64,000 bases of DNA from Siphonodentalium dalli. Taxonomy: Eukaryota; Mollusca; Scaphopoda; Gadilida; Siphonodentaliidae. The position numbers were made by a program, and so were the translations under genes. The stretch's first letter is position 1, and the number at the start of each line of letters is the position of its first letter. Shown here in pieces: positions 47,495 to 58,432 of the stretch. The notes beneath the pieces were generated by a model. That model did not search any database. It had not been told where the DNA came from and saw only the letters and a list, made by a program, of their open reading frames with translations. Location of the stretch: assembly GCA_032622095.1 (NCBI GenBank), contig CP136066.1, positions 111,497,319 through 111,561,318 of the forward strand, read 5' to 3'.

Positions 47495-47722
47495 TTAGTT
47501 TAAATTAGCCAAATGCAGATACACCCGGTCATGCTATAATAGTTAGGTTTTATGGGTAGTTACACTTACTCTCAAGCAACTCATAGCGCTTAATCGCAAT
47601 TAATTGCACTTAAGCGCAATTCATTTCAAGTATGCGCAAATGCCATATGTGTGCTTCAGCGCGATATGTGGTATATGCGCTTAAGCGCAATTCATTATTA
47701 AATGTGAATTTGACCTCCCATA

Positions 47723-49210
47723 CAGTTAATTTTTTGTCTATATATATGAACGAGTATGGTCTGTCTGCATGTCTTCTGTCCGCTTAAATTTGAATATATA
47801 CGCGACCATTTGCGTTAAAAACTTCCCAACCAAATTATCCAGTGTGTGAATCAATGTGGAAACAATTAATTATGGCGCGATTTTAATACAACAGGTCAAA
47901 AATCACGTGCCTATATATTTACAAAAGTAACTTGCATCTGGTTCCACATTCAGTTGTACGCTATAGATTGGAATTTTACCCGTATATACATGTAGGAAAC
48001 ACAACACTTCTACATTAATGGACAGCCAAGGTGGGATTAAGAATACAACAACTCGAAAGAACACTGGAGTTTTCCAGATGATGTTTCTATTCTCTATATC
48101 AACCGATAGTACCAATATTTCGTATAGTATTGTATAGTATAGTATTGTATAGTATTTTATTATAAATAATTTTTATATTTTTTATTTTCAATAATTTTAT
48201 TTTCAAACATTCATTCGGGTGTTGTAAAATCCCATCGTCGATTGCATGCCTCAGTGAAGCCGCAAGCCTTTGCCTCACAGTGGTTTCATATATGAAGGCA
48301 GACATGCGATCCTCTCGTCAATGGCACCTGGAATTATAAAATAATATCGCTTATATAGTGGACTTGAACTTAAGCTAATATTAGTAACAGATATAGCTGT
48401 ACACCCCTCCGACTGTATGTTTTAGTCCCCTCCTCATTATTGTTTTAAACCATTGCTGAATATTGAAAACAATAATTTTCTAAGTCGAAAAATGTCATAT
48501 AACTCCACACAAAAAGGTCTGACATATTTCATAATCATATATGTTCGCATGTTCCCATGGTACTAAATATATATATGCCAAGCCAAAAAAAACAAATGAC
48601 CGCAAAACTTAGGAATAAAAACTCGGAAAATTGCATCCACGAAAGGACGAACAAGCCGCTTCCTGATGTATAACCCCACAAGTTGTGGGTCACAACTCGT
48701 TGCGAGTGTATAATCAAATATAAAGGGTAAAAATCGGCACACCGCTGCATTTTTCTGAAAAAAGTTGGATGTAAATCATTTTGTTTATGTCGGCCTTCCG
48801 ACAAATGACCGCAAAACTTAGGAATAAAAACTCGGAAAATTGCATCCACGAAAGGACTCGTGACAAGTTGGATGTAAATCATTTTGTTTGTCGGCCTTCC
48901 GAGAGTGATGACAAGTCAGAGTTAACAATATGACATACATCAAAAGTTATATGTATACCAAACATGTACTTCGTAGTTGGATTTCAGTTACAGTTCAGTT
49001 ATATATATAAGTCACCGCCTGGATGTTATGTTGTACCAGGAGACATATACAACAATATGAACACCAGAACCATTGTGGCCACCCAAAAGTCAAATGAAAC
49101 GCCCATCATCTGCGGCAAAATTGCTTTTTCGACCAGAAATTGAACATGGCAGACCTCGGCAAAATCACGACTAAGCGGACAGATTTTTTACAACTAATGA
49201 TTAAATTTTT
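47723..49210. other. Remaining interior of the 4.4-kb element
   Basis: No exon is recognised. A GTATAGTATTG run lies at 48122-48160. The segment ACAAATGACCGCAAAACTTA...CACGAAAGGAC occurs at 48594-48653 and 48801-48858, and GTTGGATGTAAATCATTTTG at 48762 and 48865, forming a two-unit interleaved duplication. Confidence 0.5.
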
Positions 49211-49705
49211 CGGGACTAACCGGACAGTATTTTCGATGTGGGTACCTACATCAAAAGACGAAATTTGGAATTTTGAGACAGTCCGTGAAAATACTCAAAA
49301 TATGCATTTGTGGGCGGAAAACAGGCATTTCGATCGGTGTATAGGTTGTTGCGACAGCTGTCTGCGATGAATGTGAAAAGTATGATTTTCTGGGATATTT
49401 TGGGGAAGAAATCGTCTCGCGGCGATGATTAAATGACATTTTTTCCGCGATCGAACAATGGCAACTCACTTAAATTGATCGTCGGTGTCCGAACATTAGC
49501 GAAGAAATATTCACTCACCTTCAGTTGGTCAGATATGGTATCCAAGCGTATATTTTCCCAAAAAACCGTCAAAAAATGTCAACAAATATTTGTCGACAGA
49601 TATTTCTCCACCTCGAAATCTACGACTTCCGGTTTTGGTTCGTGTCCGTTGATCCACTGTGATCCTGCTGCATGATAATTCGGGGACAATCGGGACCGTG
49701 TGCGC

Positions 49706-52213
49706 TTAACAATCGAGTCGATTTTTGTCGGATCCGATTTAATCGGACGGATCAAACTGAGTTTGATTTCATCAGGAGAATTCAGCTCGTGACGATGGCA
49801 ACGCGCGTGTTTTGCTTGTCACATGACTGATGGTCACATGACCAAAACCTCATTCAAAATGTCGGAACACTGGTGCTGGCAGTTAGCGGGACCGCTTTTC
49901 AAAATCAAAGTCAAAATTAAATTTTGAAGAATTCTGGTTGGTTGATCGACAAGGAACAACGGCTGGTACTGGTAGACCTGTATAATAATCGCGATAAGAG
50001 AACGGCAGCTGTGTAAAGGTCTATTATGGCTATTCCTCGTGACCTCAACATATTATTTAATTTATTAATATTATTAATAAATATTAGTCTTTAGAAATAC
50101 ATACTAATATAAACCACCATGGCTAGCTATATAGCAACTGGCTAGATAAGAAACTGTTGTCTATAGCATGGTTATATATGACCAGAATGAAAAATCAGAA
50201 ATTCCGACTATATGCGCTGAACCCCCCCCCCCCCCCCCCCCCCGATTTTATCTGACCCGATATATCCAGCAACCGGATTTAACCGGGACAGTCCGGACCG
50301 TGCGCGCCGACACATAGGGGCGGGGTGTCCGGTTTATTGGCCTGTTTAGTCCAAAAAGTTACCGAAAGGTAGGATAATAAGACTTTTGATAAAAGCAACA
50401 ATTTTCACACTGATTACTGGTTGGAAAATCAGACTATGAGACCTATTTCATCATATTTTGGTGTGATTTTTCCAACTGATGGTATGTTAGTCGTGGCGAC
50501 ACCAAAACCACCCCAATCCTGTCGCCACGTCAAATCATTTGGCCCGATTGGTCATTTGGTTGGGGGTTTCGTGTCCCTTCCAATCGTACATGTATCGGCC
50601 TTATCATAGCGTTGTCAGTAAACTATGATCAAGCAAAGTCTTTTATTAATAACTCAACTGTCTTTTAATAATTGATCACATAATAGTATACCCATGTCAA
50701 GTTGAGTGCACGCTAGAGTAAAGAGCACGTTGAAGTAAAGGCGTCTATAAAGGCTATTCTTTACATGTGGACTGCATGCTGGGCAAACTTGGAATCACCA
50801 CATTTAAGTACTCTCAACTCCGAAACCAAAAAAGTATATAATTAAAATAAATACACCGGTCAAGTCAAGAGCACTGATGTCGGACTTTTTTGCATGTACC
50901 TGATAATAAGGTGTGAAACGTTCTTGCACCACTGGTGACTGGGATATATTAATTAACCTGGCATTATTTAGGTTATACGTATGCGTGTGCTTCAATACTA
51001 GGCGGCCGATAGCTAATCGCAACCTAAATTAGTTACTTGATTAGCTCCCCAATAGGAAGGGTTATATACTATAGTGCATGTGTTTACTCGCAGAATGACA
51101 ATTACCTCTGTACTGACCCTGTTGGCATGCATTCGTATACCGAACTCCCACATATATCAGTAATTTACATGCCGCAATAACGGCATGAGGTACACATACC
51201 CAGGCAGTTAGTTACCCTTAACGATACACCCAGCTGATTTTCGTTTCAAACTTTTCTGACTTCTGACACCGGTCCATATTTTATGTTTGCGTTACCCCGC
51301 TGTTTGTAGGATGTTAACTCGATGTGGTATGCCGTTAGGTGTTTCATATCTTAGCGCTTTCAAGTAGTTTGAATAAATATGATTCCGTGTGAAATTCACA
51401 TGAATCAAAAATAGATCAAAGTGGGGATACTTTAACTGTTGAAACATCAAAACCAGGGGAACCATTCCATATAATTATAGACACACGATGTTGGCCGATG
51501 TTCTAACTTTCTGACGACCATAATTCTGATTGCCCACTTGAATTTTTAGAGCAATTTTTAATAAAATCGCCGATTCGTATCATATTCATATTTTCGACTT
51601 GGTGAGTTGGTGTCAAGTGGGAAACCAAGCATCTTCCAATTTGGCCAAGTACATAATGCATATACAATGTAGAGATGGTGGAATAATTAGCATCATATTT
51701 CATTTACCAACTCAACTTCTTACAGTGTGTTTCAGACTTAAAATTTTGAATATATTTGTATTAGGCACCAGTGGAAACAACATTAAAATTCAGTCACAAA
51801 AAATAGAAATCCATATATAATTGCATGTGAGAAGAAAATATATAGTATGTTATGTTGATGCAATCCCATCTTCAAATTGGAAGCAGTCGAATTCCAAAAG
51901 ATAACCATCAATAATGGTTTATAAATGTATAGTCAATTGTACTCCACAAAGTGATGAGTCATTTAATTATTATTTCCTTCTAGGAGACGTCCAGCCATCT
52001 TCAATATTCTAAAATATGGCCCTGTTATCTATACCGCTTAATTTGTTTAAACATTAGTATATATTACCTTAACAAATGATGGCCATTTCTGGCTAAACTT
52101 TTACTTAATGTAATAGTATTGGACTTGATTGTTTTAGCGATCATTATACACTTGTCTTGTCTATCGTCTGCTAATATTTCCTGAACATGCCTCCAAAATG
52201 AATAATGGACCAT

Positions 52214-52218
<5 letters not shown>
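49706..52218. other. Intergenic sequence with C22 tract
   Basis: A run of 22 C lies at 50222-50243, just before ATTTTATCTGACCCG. The segment 50420-50530 is a diverged copy of 29870-30030 (GGTTGGAAAATC, TTTTGGTGTGA, TTCCAACTGATG, CTGTCGCCACGTC). No exon is seen. Confidence 0.5.

Positions 52219-52287
<69 letters not shown>
52219..52287. repeat. (TA)n microsatellite
   Basis: About 34 TA units. All Tyr-Ile-rich frames across it are repeat artefacts. Confidence 0.95.
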
Positions 52288-52289
<2 letters not shown>

Positions 52290-53962
52290 TGGTATAACTG
52301 CATGGGTAAAGAAATGGTTAAAAGGGTTAACATTAAAATCCCCATCCCATGGATATATACCTGTTTGCATGTGTTTATATACGGAACATTGGTCGTTGCA
52401 TATTCTCGTCAATGCTTGCCCGTCACTCAATTCAAAGTTCGAATTCCCTTGGTCACATATTTACATTGTTCGAATGCAAATATTATGCCTGCCCGTTTCG
52501 ATTATAATCTCCTCGTTGGTTTCCGAATCCGCCATTTTATCTAATCGTGACTGACAATTGACGGCGCTTGTCGATATTTGGGCGGTTTGTTGGAAGTTTT
52601 TGTCCAGTGTATATTTACATTATTTCATATAATTCATTAGTAATAATTAGCGCGATACATTGAAAAGGTACTAAGTTATCAGGCTTCGGGCTTGTATGTT
52701 TATTTAGAAATAAAATCAGCATTTTGCTGGTATAGTCTCCGATTCTCAACGATATATCGTATGTAGATATAGGGGTGATGGTACATGTATGCTGTGGCCA
52801 TCGATGTTTGGAATAAACTGATGTTAAACGTACATTGTGTTCTATGGGCAATCGAGTCTATAACAGATAACCCCTTTGACAACTATTTCTAAATTAAATA
52901 ACTTTACACATAACGGCCTGTAACCACTCAGCTTGGGCGATATGGTCAGAGGGCGCACTTGGCGATTAAATGGAACGAAAAAATTAGTGTACGACTCTTT
53001 TGAATCCTCGGCGAAACCGGAAACTATTATAGTTGTTGCCAAGGACTCTTTTATCCACTAAGCAACAACATATAACATGCTTAGATGCTTATCAGTTAAT
53101 CATGCTATGGGCAATATTCCTATATATGTAAATCACGAACAGAATCAATGTTTATGGTCCTTCAATTAACCGTTTGACACCAAGTTATCAAAATTTGATA
53201 AGCTAACTTAAATTTCAGCTGTCCGAGAAATTATAATTGAAATAATTGATTTTTTGCTAAAACACAGGAAGGCCCTTGAACTGTAAGCTTTGTTTGTTCT
53301 GGATGAGATTCCAATTTCATAACAAATAGGTCGAACGCGCAGGAGCATATTGCATGCTACCATCTCCATTCCAACCCGAATTCGATATTGTAAGATATAA
53401 TTTCTATTCTGAATCTTCGATAATTAATTTACAGTCGCATTATTGTCTTCCTGCATGCATACAAACTATAATCGTCTTTATATTGCTTGGACAAGTTTTA
53501 CTACTGCATGGTACCATGCATGTATACATATGACATTGAATATCTATATATAGGTGGAAGCGAGAGATAAAACGAGAGGGGGTTGATTTATGCATACAGT
53601 GCTTCCCTTTGGTCTTCGGAATTGTCCAACATGCAATTTTCAACTGCTCCTTTTCAAGGCTATAATTTTGCAAACTCAGAACTTTAGGAGACAAGGGAAC
53701 TTTGAGGAATTTTTTCACATGCATGGCTAAATTCTCTGGTGTTGCGTGTGTCATTTTTTTTTTATCTCAAAAGCTAATACCGACCGCAAGAATAATAAAT
53801 TCTCGCTATCAGTTGAACGCATATCAGACCCTCTTCACGTGCGCTAAACGCTGTCACTCCGTTAGTAACTATATGGCATCCGTCTGGCGTTTCCGGATTA
53901 ACTTTGTTTTGACTCGTCAAACAGCGAAGGGATACGATACGCGTCAACGGTTTGTCATTATT
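52288..53962. other. Intergenic sequence, no gene seen
   Basis: AT-rich sequence without recognised exons or repeat boundaries. Confidence 0.5.
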
Positions 53963-55001
53963 ATGCCCCCGACTTGAAGTCGGCGGGTATATATATAGTC
54001 GACGTCTCCGTCCGTCCGTACGTACGTCCGTATGTACAAACATTTTGCATTATTGTTCAGCAACCGCTGGGCAGATTTAGCTGATATTTGGTATGGTGAT
54101 AGAGCAGCATGGGGAACAGCTACATGCATAGCGCGGGTTTCGTCCACCCTTTTTCACCAGAGTTATGGCCCTTTTTTTACTTAGAAAATTCAATTTTGTC
54201 CGTCCGTACAAACATTTTGCATTATTGTTGGGCAACCGCTGGGCAGATTTATCTGATATTCGGTATGGTGATAGAGCAGCATGGGGGAACAGCTACATGC
54301 ATAGCGCGGGTTTCGTCTACCCATTTTCACCAGAGTTATGGCATTTTTTTACTTAGAAAATTCAATTTTTTTGTTTTTTTGGTTTCCAGATGATAGCGTG
54401 AGCTTTGGTGGTACGATTGCAAATCCCGTATTTTTGTGGATCAGTTATATGAAAATACATGTCAAGTGCGAATTTGGGTATGATCTGATGATTTTTGCCA
54501 GAGTTATGGCCCTTTTTCAACTTAGAAATCCGTCCGTACGTCCGTCCATACAAACATTTTGCATTATTGTTCAGCAACCGCTTGGCAGATTTAGCTGTTA
54601 TTTGGTATGGTGATAGAGCAGCATGGGGGAACAGCTACATGCATAGCGCGGGTTTTGTCCACCCATTTTCACCAGAGTTATGGCCCTTTTTTTACTTAGA
54701 AAATTCAATTTTGTCCGTCCGTACAAATATTTTGCATTATTGTTCAGCAACCGCTGGGCAGATTTAGCTGATATTTTGTATGGTGATAGAGCAGCATGGG
54801 GGAACAGCTACATGCATAGCGCGGGTTTCGTCCACCCATTTTCACCAGAGTTATGGCCCTTTTTTTTTACTTAGAAAATTAAATTTTGTCCATCCGTACA
54901 AACATTTTGCATTATTGTTCAGCAACCGCTGGGCAGATTTAGCTGATCTTTGGTATGGTGATGCCGTCCATGCTTAATCCGAATTGCTACGGTCGGGGGC
55001 A
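53963..55001. mobile_element. CGTCCGTCCGT-type element with ~173-bp tandem core
   Basis: It starts ATGCCCCCGACTTGAAGTCG (a small hairpin) and ends with the inverse-like GGTCGGGGGCAAAT. The core is a tandem array: CAAACATTTTGCATTATTGT, CAGCAACCGCTGGGCAGATT, GGTATGGTGATAGAGCAGCA, TACATGCATAGCGCGGGTTT and CACCAGAGTTATGGC, then a CTTAGAAAATTCAATTTTGT and CGTCCGT joint. Units begin near 54037, 54207, 54549, 54723 and 54898, with one diverged unit at about 54371-54540. Repeats of this type are common in molluscan genomes. The overlapping ORFs are artefacts of the array. Confidence 0.65.
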
Positions 55002-57631
55002 AATGCCACGCGACAGCGTACCTCTTGTCATATTGTTTTGACAGGCTTTCTCGCACGCTCCCACTTGAATCGCCCCTTTACTCGATTAGTCTGTTGTTAT
55101 ATCAATGAACTTCATGCAATTAGCATTAATGTTGAAACCGAATCATTTGATCGCATATATAAATACTGTTTTGCTGCAATGCCTGGTCGTTCCAAATCTT
55201 ACCCGGGAAGTATGAAGAGTCTATTGTTATCACTAAACAATTATGTATACGGACAGGTTCTTACCCTAGTTATGTATGAAAACTACCTAAGTGCTTTCCG
55301 CTCGTACCGCGGGTAACGATCGAAGTGGTCAGTGAAGCTACTCGTCATTAATATTAATGATCTCAATGACAAACATGGATTGCCAGGTGCGCTGAATAAT
55401 TCATCGACATGAAAGGAGATAGCGCTAATCTGGGGACATATAACCCCCGACGCCCAGATATGTAACCATTAGACCTCCCACGGGCCACGAATGGCATGGG
55501 CATGGAATATGTCGCGTCAGTCTGAACAAAGTTCTGTAGAAAAAACATACAAGCTCAATGTATTGTGAAGGCACATATGCGGGTCCGATGACTCAGTCGG
55601 AGAAGTGCAAAGCGCATTTGCATATGTCATGTCGAATATAATTATGTTCCCGACAAGTGCGGATTTTTGTTCCACACATATTGTGTGGTGATGGGTGGGC
55701 TTATCGGTGTATCTGATAAAGTTTGTCAGTTGTTTGTCTGGAGCCCGTGGTTGGATAAATATATACGTCGTCCTATATATATGCCATGTCCAAGGAAACT
55801 TGGGACTATACATGCATAATATATTATCGTAAAATGTCACCCTCACCCCCACCCCTTTGTGTGGTGACAAGAGGGATATCTACCCACTGCCCTTGATCCT
55901 ATGCACAATGGGAGACAAAAATCACATTGCATCACACAAAAGGAAGAGTATCATTCATGATGCGGAACTTTGGTTGAAATAAACATGGCATATGGCAGTT
56001 AGCATAAACGTGGGAAGGCACACTCACAATATATTGGCGGGGAAATGGCAAGAACATACTTAACTCAATAACTTATAGCAAGATGTTGTATAGATATACA
56101 CGTATATCTGGTGGGAGATGCGTTTCACGCTGTTCAATAATGTATAATGGCACGGCTGTGATCCGCTCCGTATCAAACTTATTCACGAAGCCTGCATTCT
56201 ATGAGGGTTTGTTCTTTCAATTGCCGGCTGTTGCTTTGAATGTAACTCTCTAATTTATATTTTATGTCCTGTTGCTCTGCGAATAGCAAGCTATTGTGAG
56301 TCCGTGTATACTGAGAATATACATACGTCCGGGTCCATGGACGCAATATCCAATATCACGAGACCACACATGGTGATATCATCATGAAATCAACAGGGGT
56401 GGTAGCACTGAAGGACAAAGGGGCTCAATCTTCAGAAGGGAACATTTCCCAATGTAAATTACAGAAGTCCGACAAGGGTATTGGAGATCCTTGTGTGAAT
56501 GTCAATCCAAAGACAATTATATTATGTCAGGCGTATTATTGTTTGTGAGGAACCAGTGTCCGTAAGCGAAATATGTCGGGCTCTAGTATATCTCACGTGA
56601 CTGTATCGCGTTCTGATTGGCTGCACACTGCTATACTATTTTTAGTCGATTTTTTTTTTATAAACTCGGCTTATGGTTTGGCGAGGGACGGTTGGCGGGC
56701 GGGCGATCGGGCTTCCGGGCGGGCGGCAACAAACCTATGTATATAACATATCCGTTTATTGATGGATTCTGACCATGCTTGATGGCCGTTAGCGCGATAA
56801 CTTGAACAAACGTCAACCAATTTCATTCATATTTGGTATATGGATCTTTCACAACAATATCTCTATTGAGTTAGAAAATATTGTTCAGCCTGTTGGCTCC
56901 GTATTATTATGGCGTGTCCCCCTGACGTCATACGTGATACTTATATGTCATGTTCGTCAGAGCACTCTCGTCATGCAAGACCAGAGGCGTAATTTTCCCG
57001 CGAAAAATCAGCACCACTGTGTGAGTTTTATTCGCACAACCATTGTCATTAACGTCCGCATCATGTTCTGTGCCACCTCTTCTGCGAAGTGCGGCGAGTA
57101 GCGTATAGTACATGCCATTTGCGTGGATGTATTCGATGCCGTGTTCGTGGACGACCAATCTGCTGTTGATCATAAGGACACCAATATAACATACCCTACA
57201 AGCTTATATAATTAGTACTGTATTGGGTAAAACCAATTAACACCTATATCGACTCGTTAATATTGTAATTGCGAGCTTTCGATCATGTTTGGGCTTTTGT
57301 CCAGTACCCGACTCGAATAGCTTAGTCATCTTCGCGGCTTTATTTATAGGTTCACTCCAAATATTGTCGGGAGTAGATGTCACGAACAAAGCATGAAGTG
57401 GGTGACCATTTGTGAAGTATAATTAAATTACGTACATGTATATATAGCTATTTAGCAAAGCCATATATATTCGCGTTTTCTATAGATTGACGCAGATTCA
57501 GAGAGTAAAACATGATAAGTGGCCATGTGGGATGCAAACATACGTTATACTTTGATGCATTACCTCTTGTGGGCAAATCTCGCGACAATTCACGCTATAT
57601 CTCATTGACAGCGTCCCGTCTTCTCGAGTAG
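55002..57631. other. Intergenic sequence with GC-rich repeat at 56.7 kb
   Basis: GGCGGGCGGGCGATCGGG and CCGGGCGGGCGGC occur at 56694-56730. They are followed by GCGCGATAACTTGAACAAAC, GTCAACCAATTTCATTC and ATATTTGGTATATGG, phrases that resemble dispersed repeats of the 54-kb type. No exon is recognised. Confidence 0.5.
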
Positions 57632-57850
57632 CTTCCGGAAACTGGAGAATCAATCAGCGCCAGAAGTTCTCACGCGGATCAGTTCTATCATCATGGTGCG
57701 TTCGATTTATCGTCTGGTGTAGTCGAGTTTATCGATGCCTTCGTGCGTACAGATCCCGATAAACAGAGTGGCCTCTTCGTGACAGTTGTCTGTGCTGGCC
57801 GTTGGAAGCTATATCGCCGTCAAGTCAGCTTGCCACATCCTATATATTAA
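57632..57850 (+). CDS. Unassigned open frame, possible terminal exon
   Basis: A 72-codon frame with no ATG, entered from a possible acceptor (GTCTTCTCGAGTAG ending at 57631) and closed by TAA. The local GC is higher than in the surroundings, and the translation looks protein-like, with segments HHGAFDLSSGVVEFIDAFV and GLFVTVVCAGRWKLYRRQ. No family is recognised and there is no nearby AATAAA. A minus-strand frame (58066-57809) overlaps its end and continues to the right, so strand is uncertain. Confidence 0.2.
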   Translation, partial: LPETGESISARSSHADQFYHHGAFDLSSGVVEFIDAFVRTDPDKQSGLFVTVVCAGRWKLYRRQVSLPHPIY

Positions 57851-58210
57851 TCCGTCAGCCATTGATCTGTGAAACAGAGGCCAATGAAAACGATCCCGTG
57901 ACATACAAACAAAACGTGGTCGTATTTCATGATATCCTTCCGGAAAGTCCACTTGCAAGTCTGAATGTTTGACAAAACAGACGCTCACGTCTCTTCCGGT
58001 TGATGCGTCATAACTCACACGTTCTTGATTACGACTTGACTTCACTTTCATCGCCCTTATGTCCAACTTTACTTTGATATATGAGACAATAACGGGACCC
58101 TTTTCTAAACACCCGTTTATTTTACCAACAGCAGCATGGTTTATTGACCCCCATCATATATATATAGGATAGTATAGAATGCAGCTTTCCTGTTAGTTAC
58201 ATGGTTAATA

Positions 58211-58243
58211 ATCAATATATATGTGTGTGTGTGTGTGTGTGTG
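58211..58243. repeat. (GT)n microsatellite
   Basis: About 12 GT units preceded by an ATATAT stretch. Confidence 0.95.
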
Positions 58244-58324
58244 AACACAAAGTGAGTGAAAGATTGAGCGCCCAAAAATAAAGCCCAAAGACAAACAAAA
58301 TATTATATATGATCGTAGGGCTCC

Positions 58325-58432
58325 ACGTCGGCTCACTTTATAATGATCATGGCGCATTAGGCCAAACTAAACCACACAACGATGGCGAAACTGGTTCTAA
58401 TCCCGACGAGGGAGGATTTGTGACACACGCAC
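58325..58432 (+). repeat. tRNA-derived SINE-like fragment, copy 1
   Basis: An A-box-like GGCTCACTTTATAAT near 58330 and a B-box-like GGTTCTAATCCC at 58393-58404 flank GGCGCATTAGGCCAAACTAA. The arrangement, including CATTAGGCCAA, is shared with the minus-strand copy at 62630-62735. The boxes are about 64 bp apart, further than in a functional tRNA gene, so this is read as a SINE or tRNA-derived repeat rather than a tRNA. Confidence 0.45.

Larger units (their letters stand above)
46474..47722. mobile_element. Nested element with GCGCAATT-rich ends
   Basis: ATGAGAGGCCAAATTCACAT at the left and its inverse (ATGTGAATTTGACCTCCCAT) at the right form ~44-bp imperfect TIRs. Both subterminal regions are packed with TTAAGCGCAATT and related AATTAATTGCA motifs (46498-46558 and 47577-47700), which could serve as transposase-binding repeats. 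It is interrupted internally by the family B MITE copy 4. No TSD was resolved. Confidence 0.55.
45287..49705. mobile_element. 4.4-kb element with ~490-bp inverted arms
   Basis: The left arm (45287-45770) and right arm (49211-49705) are inverted repeats with few differences. Landmarks are GCGCACACG at the outer end, GGATCAACGGACACGAACCA, the donor-like CAACTGAAGGTGAGTGAATA, and CTAACCGGACAGTATTTTCG at the inner end. No clear TSD was found. A short protein-like frame reading outward (ending GCCDSCLR) is open in both arms but differs at six or seven of about 50 residues, so it shows no purifying selection. The superfamily is unknown. Its left end starts only ~75 bp after the hAT-like element and it contains three further nested elements. 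Confidence 0.6.

Noticed and set aside
49140-49370. Short ORF pair in the arms of the 4.4-kb element as a gene
   Set aside because: The two arm copies differ at six or seven of about 50 residues despite close DNA similarity, so there is no sign of coding constraint.
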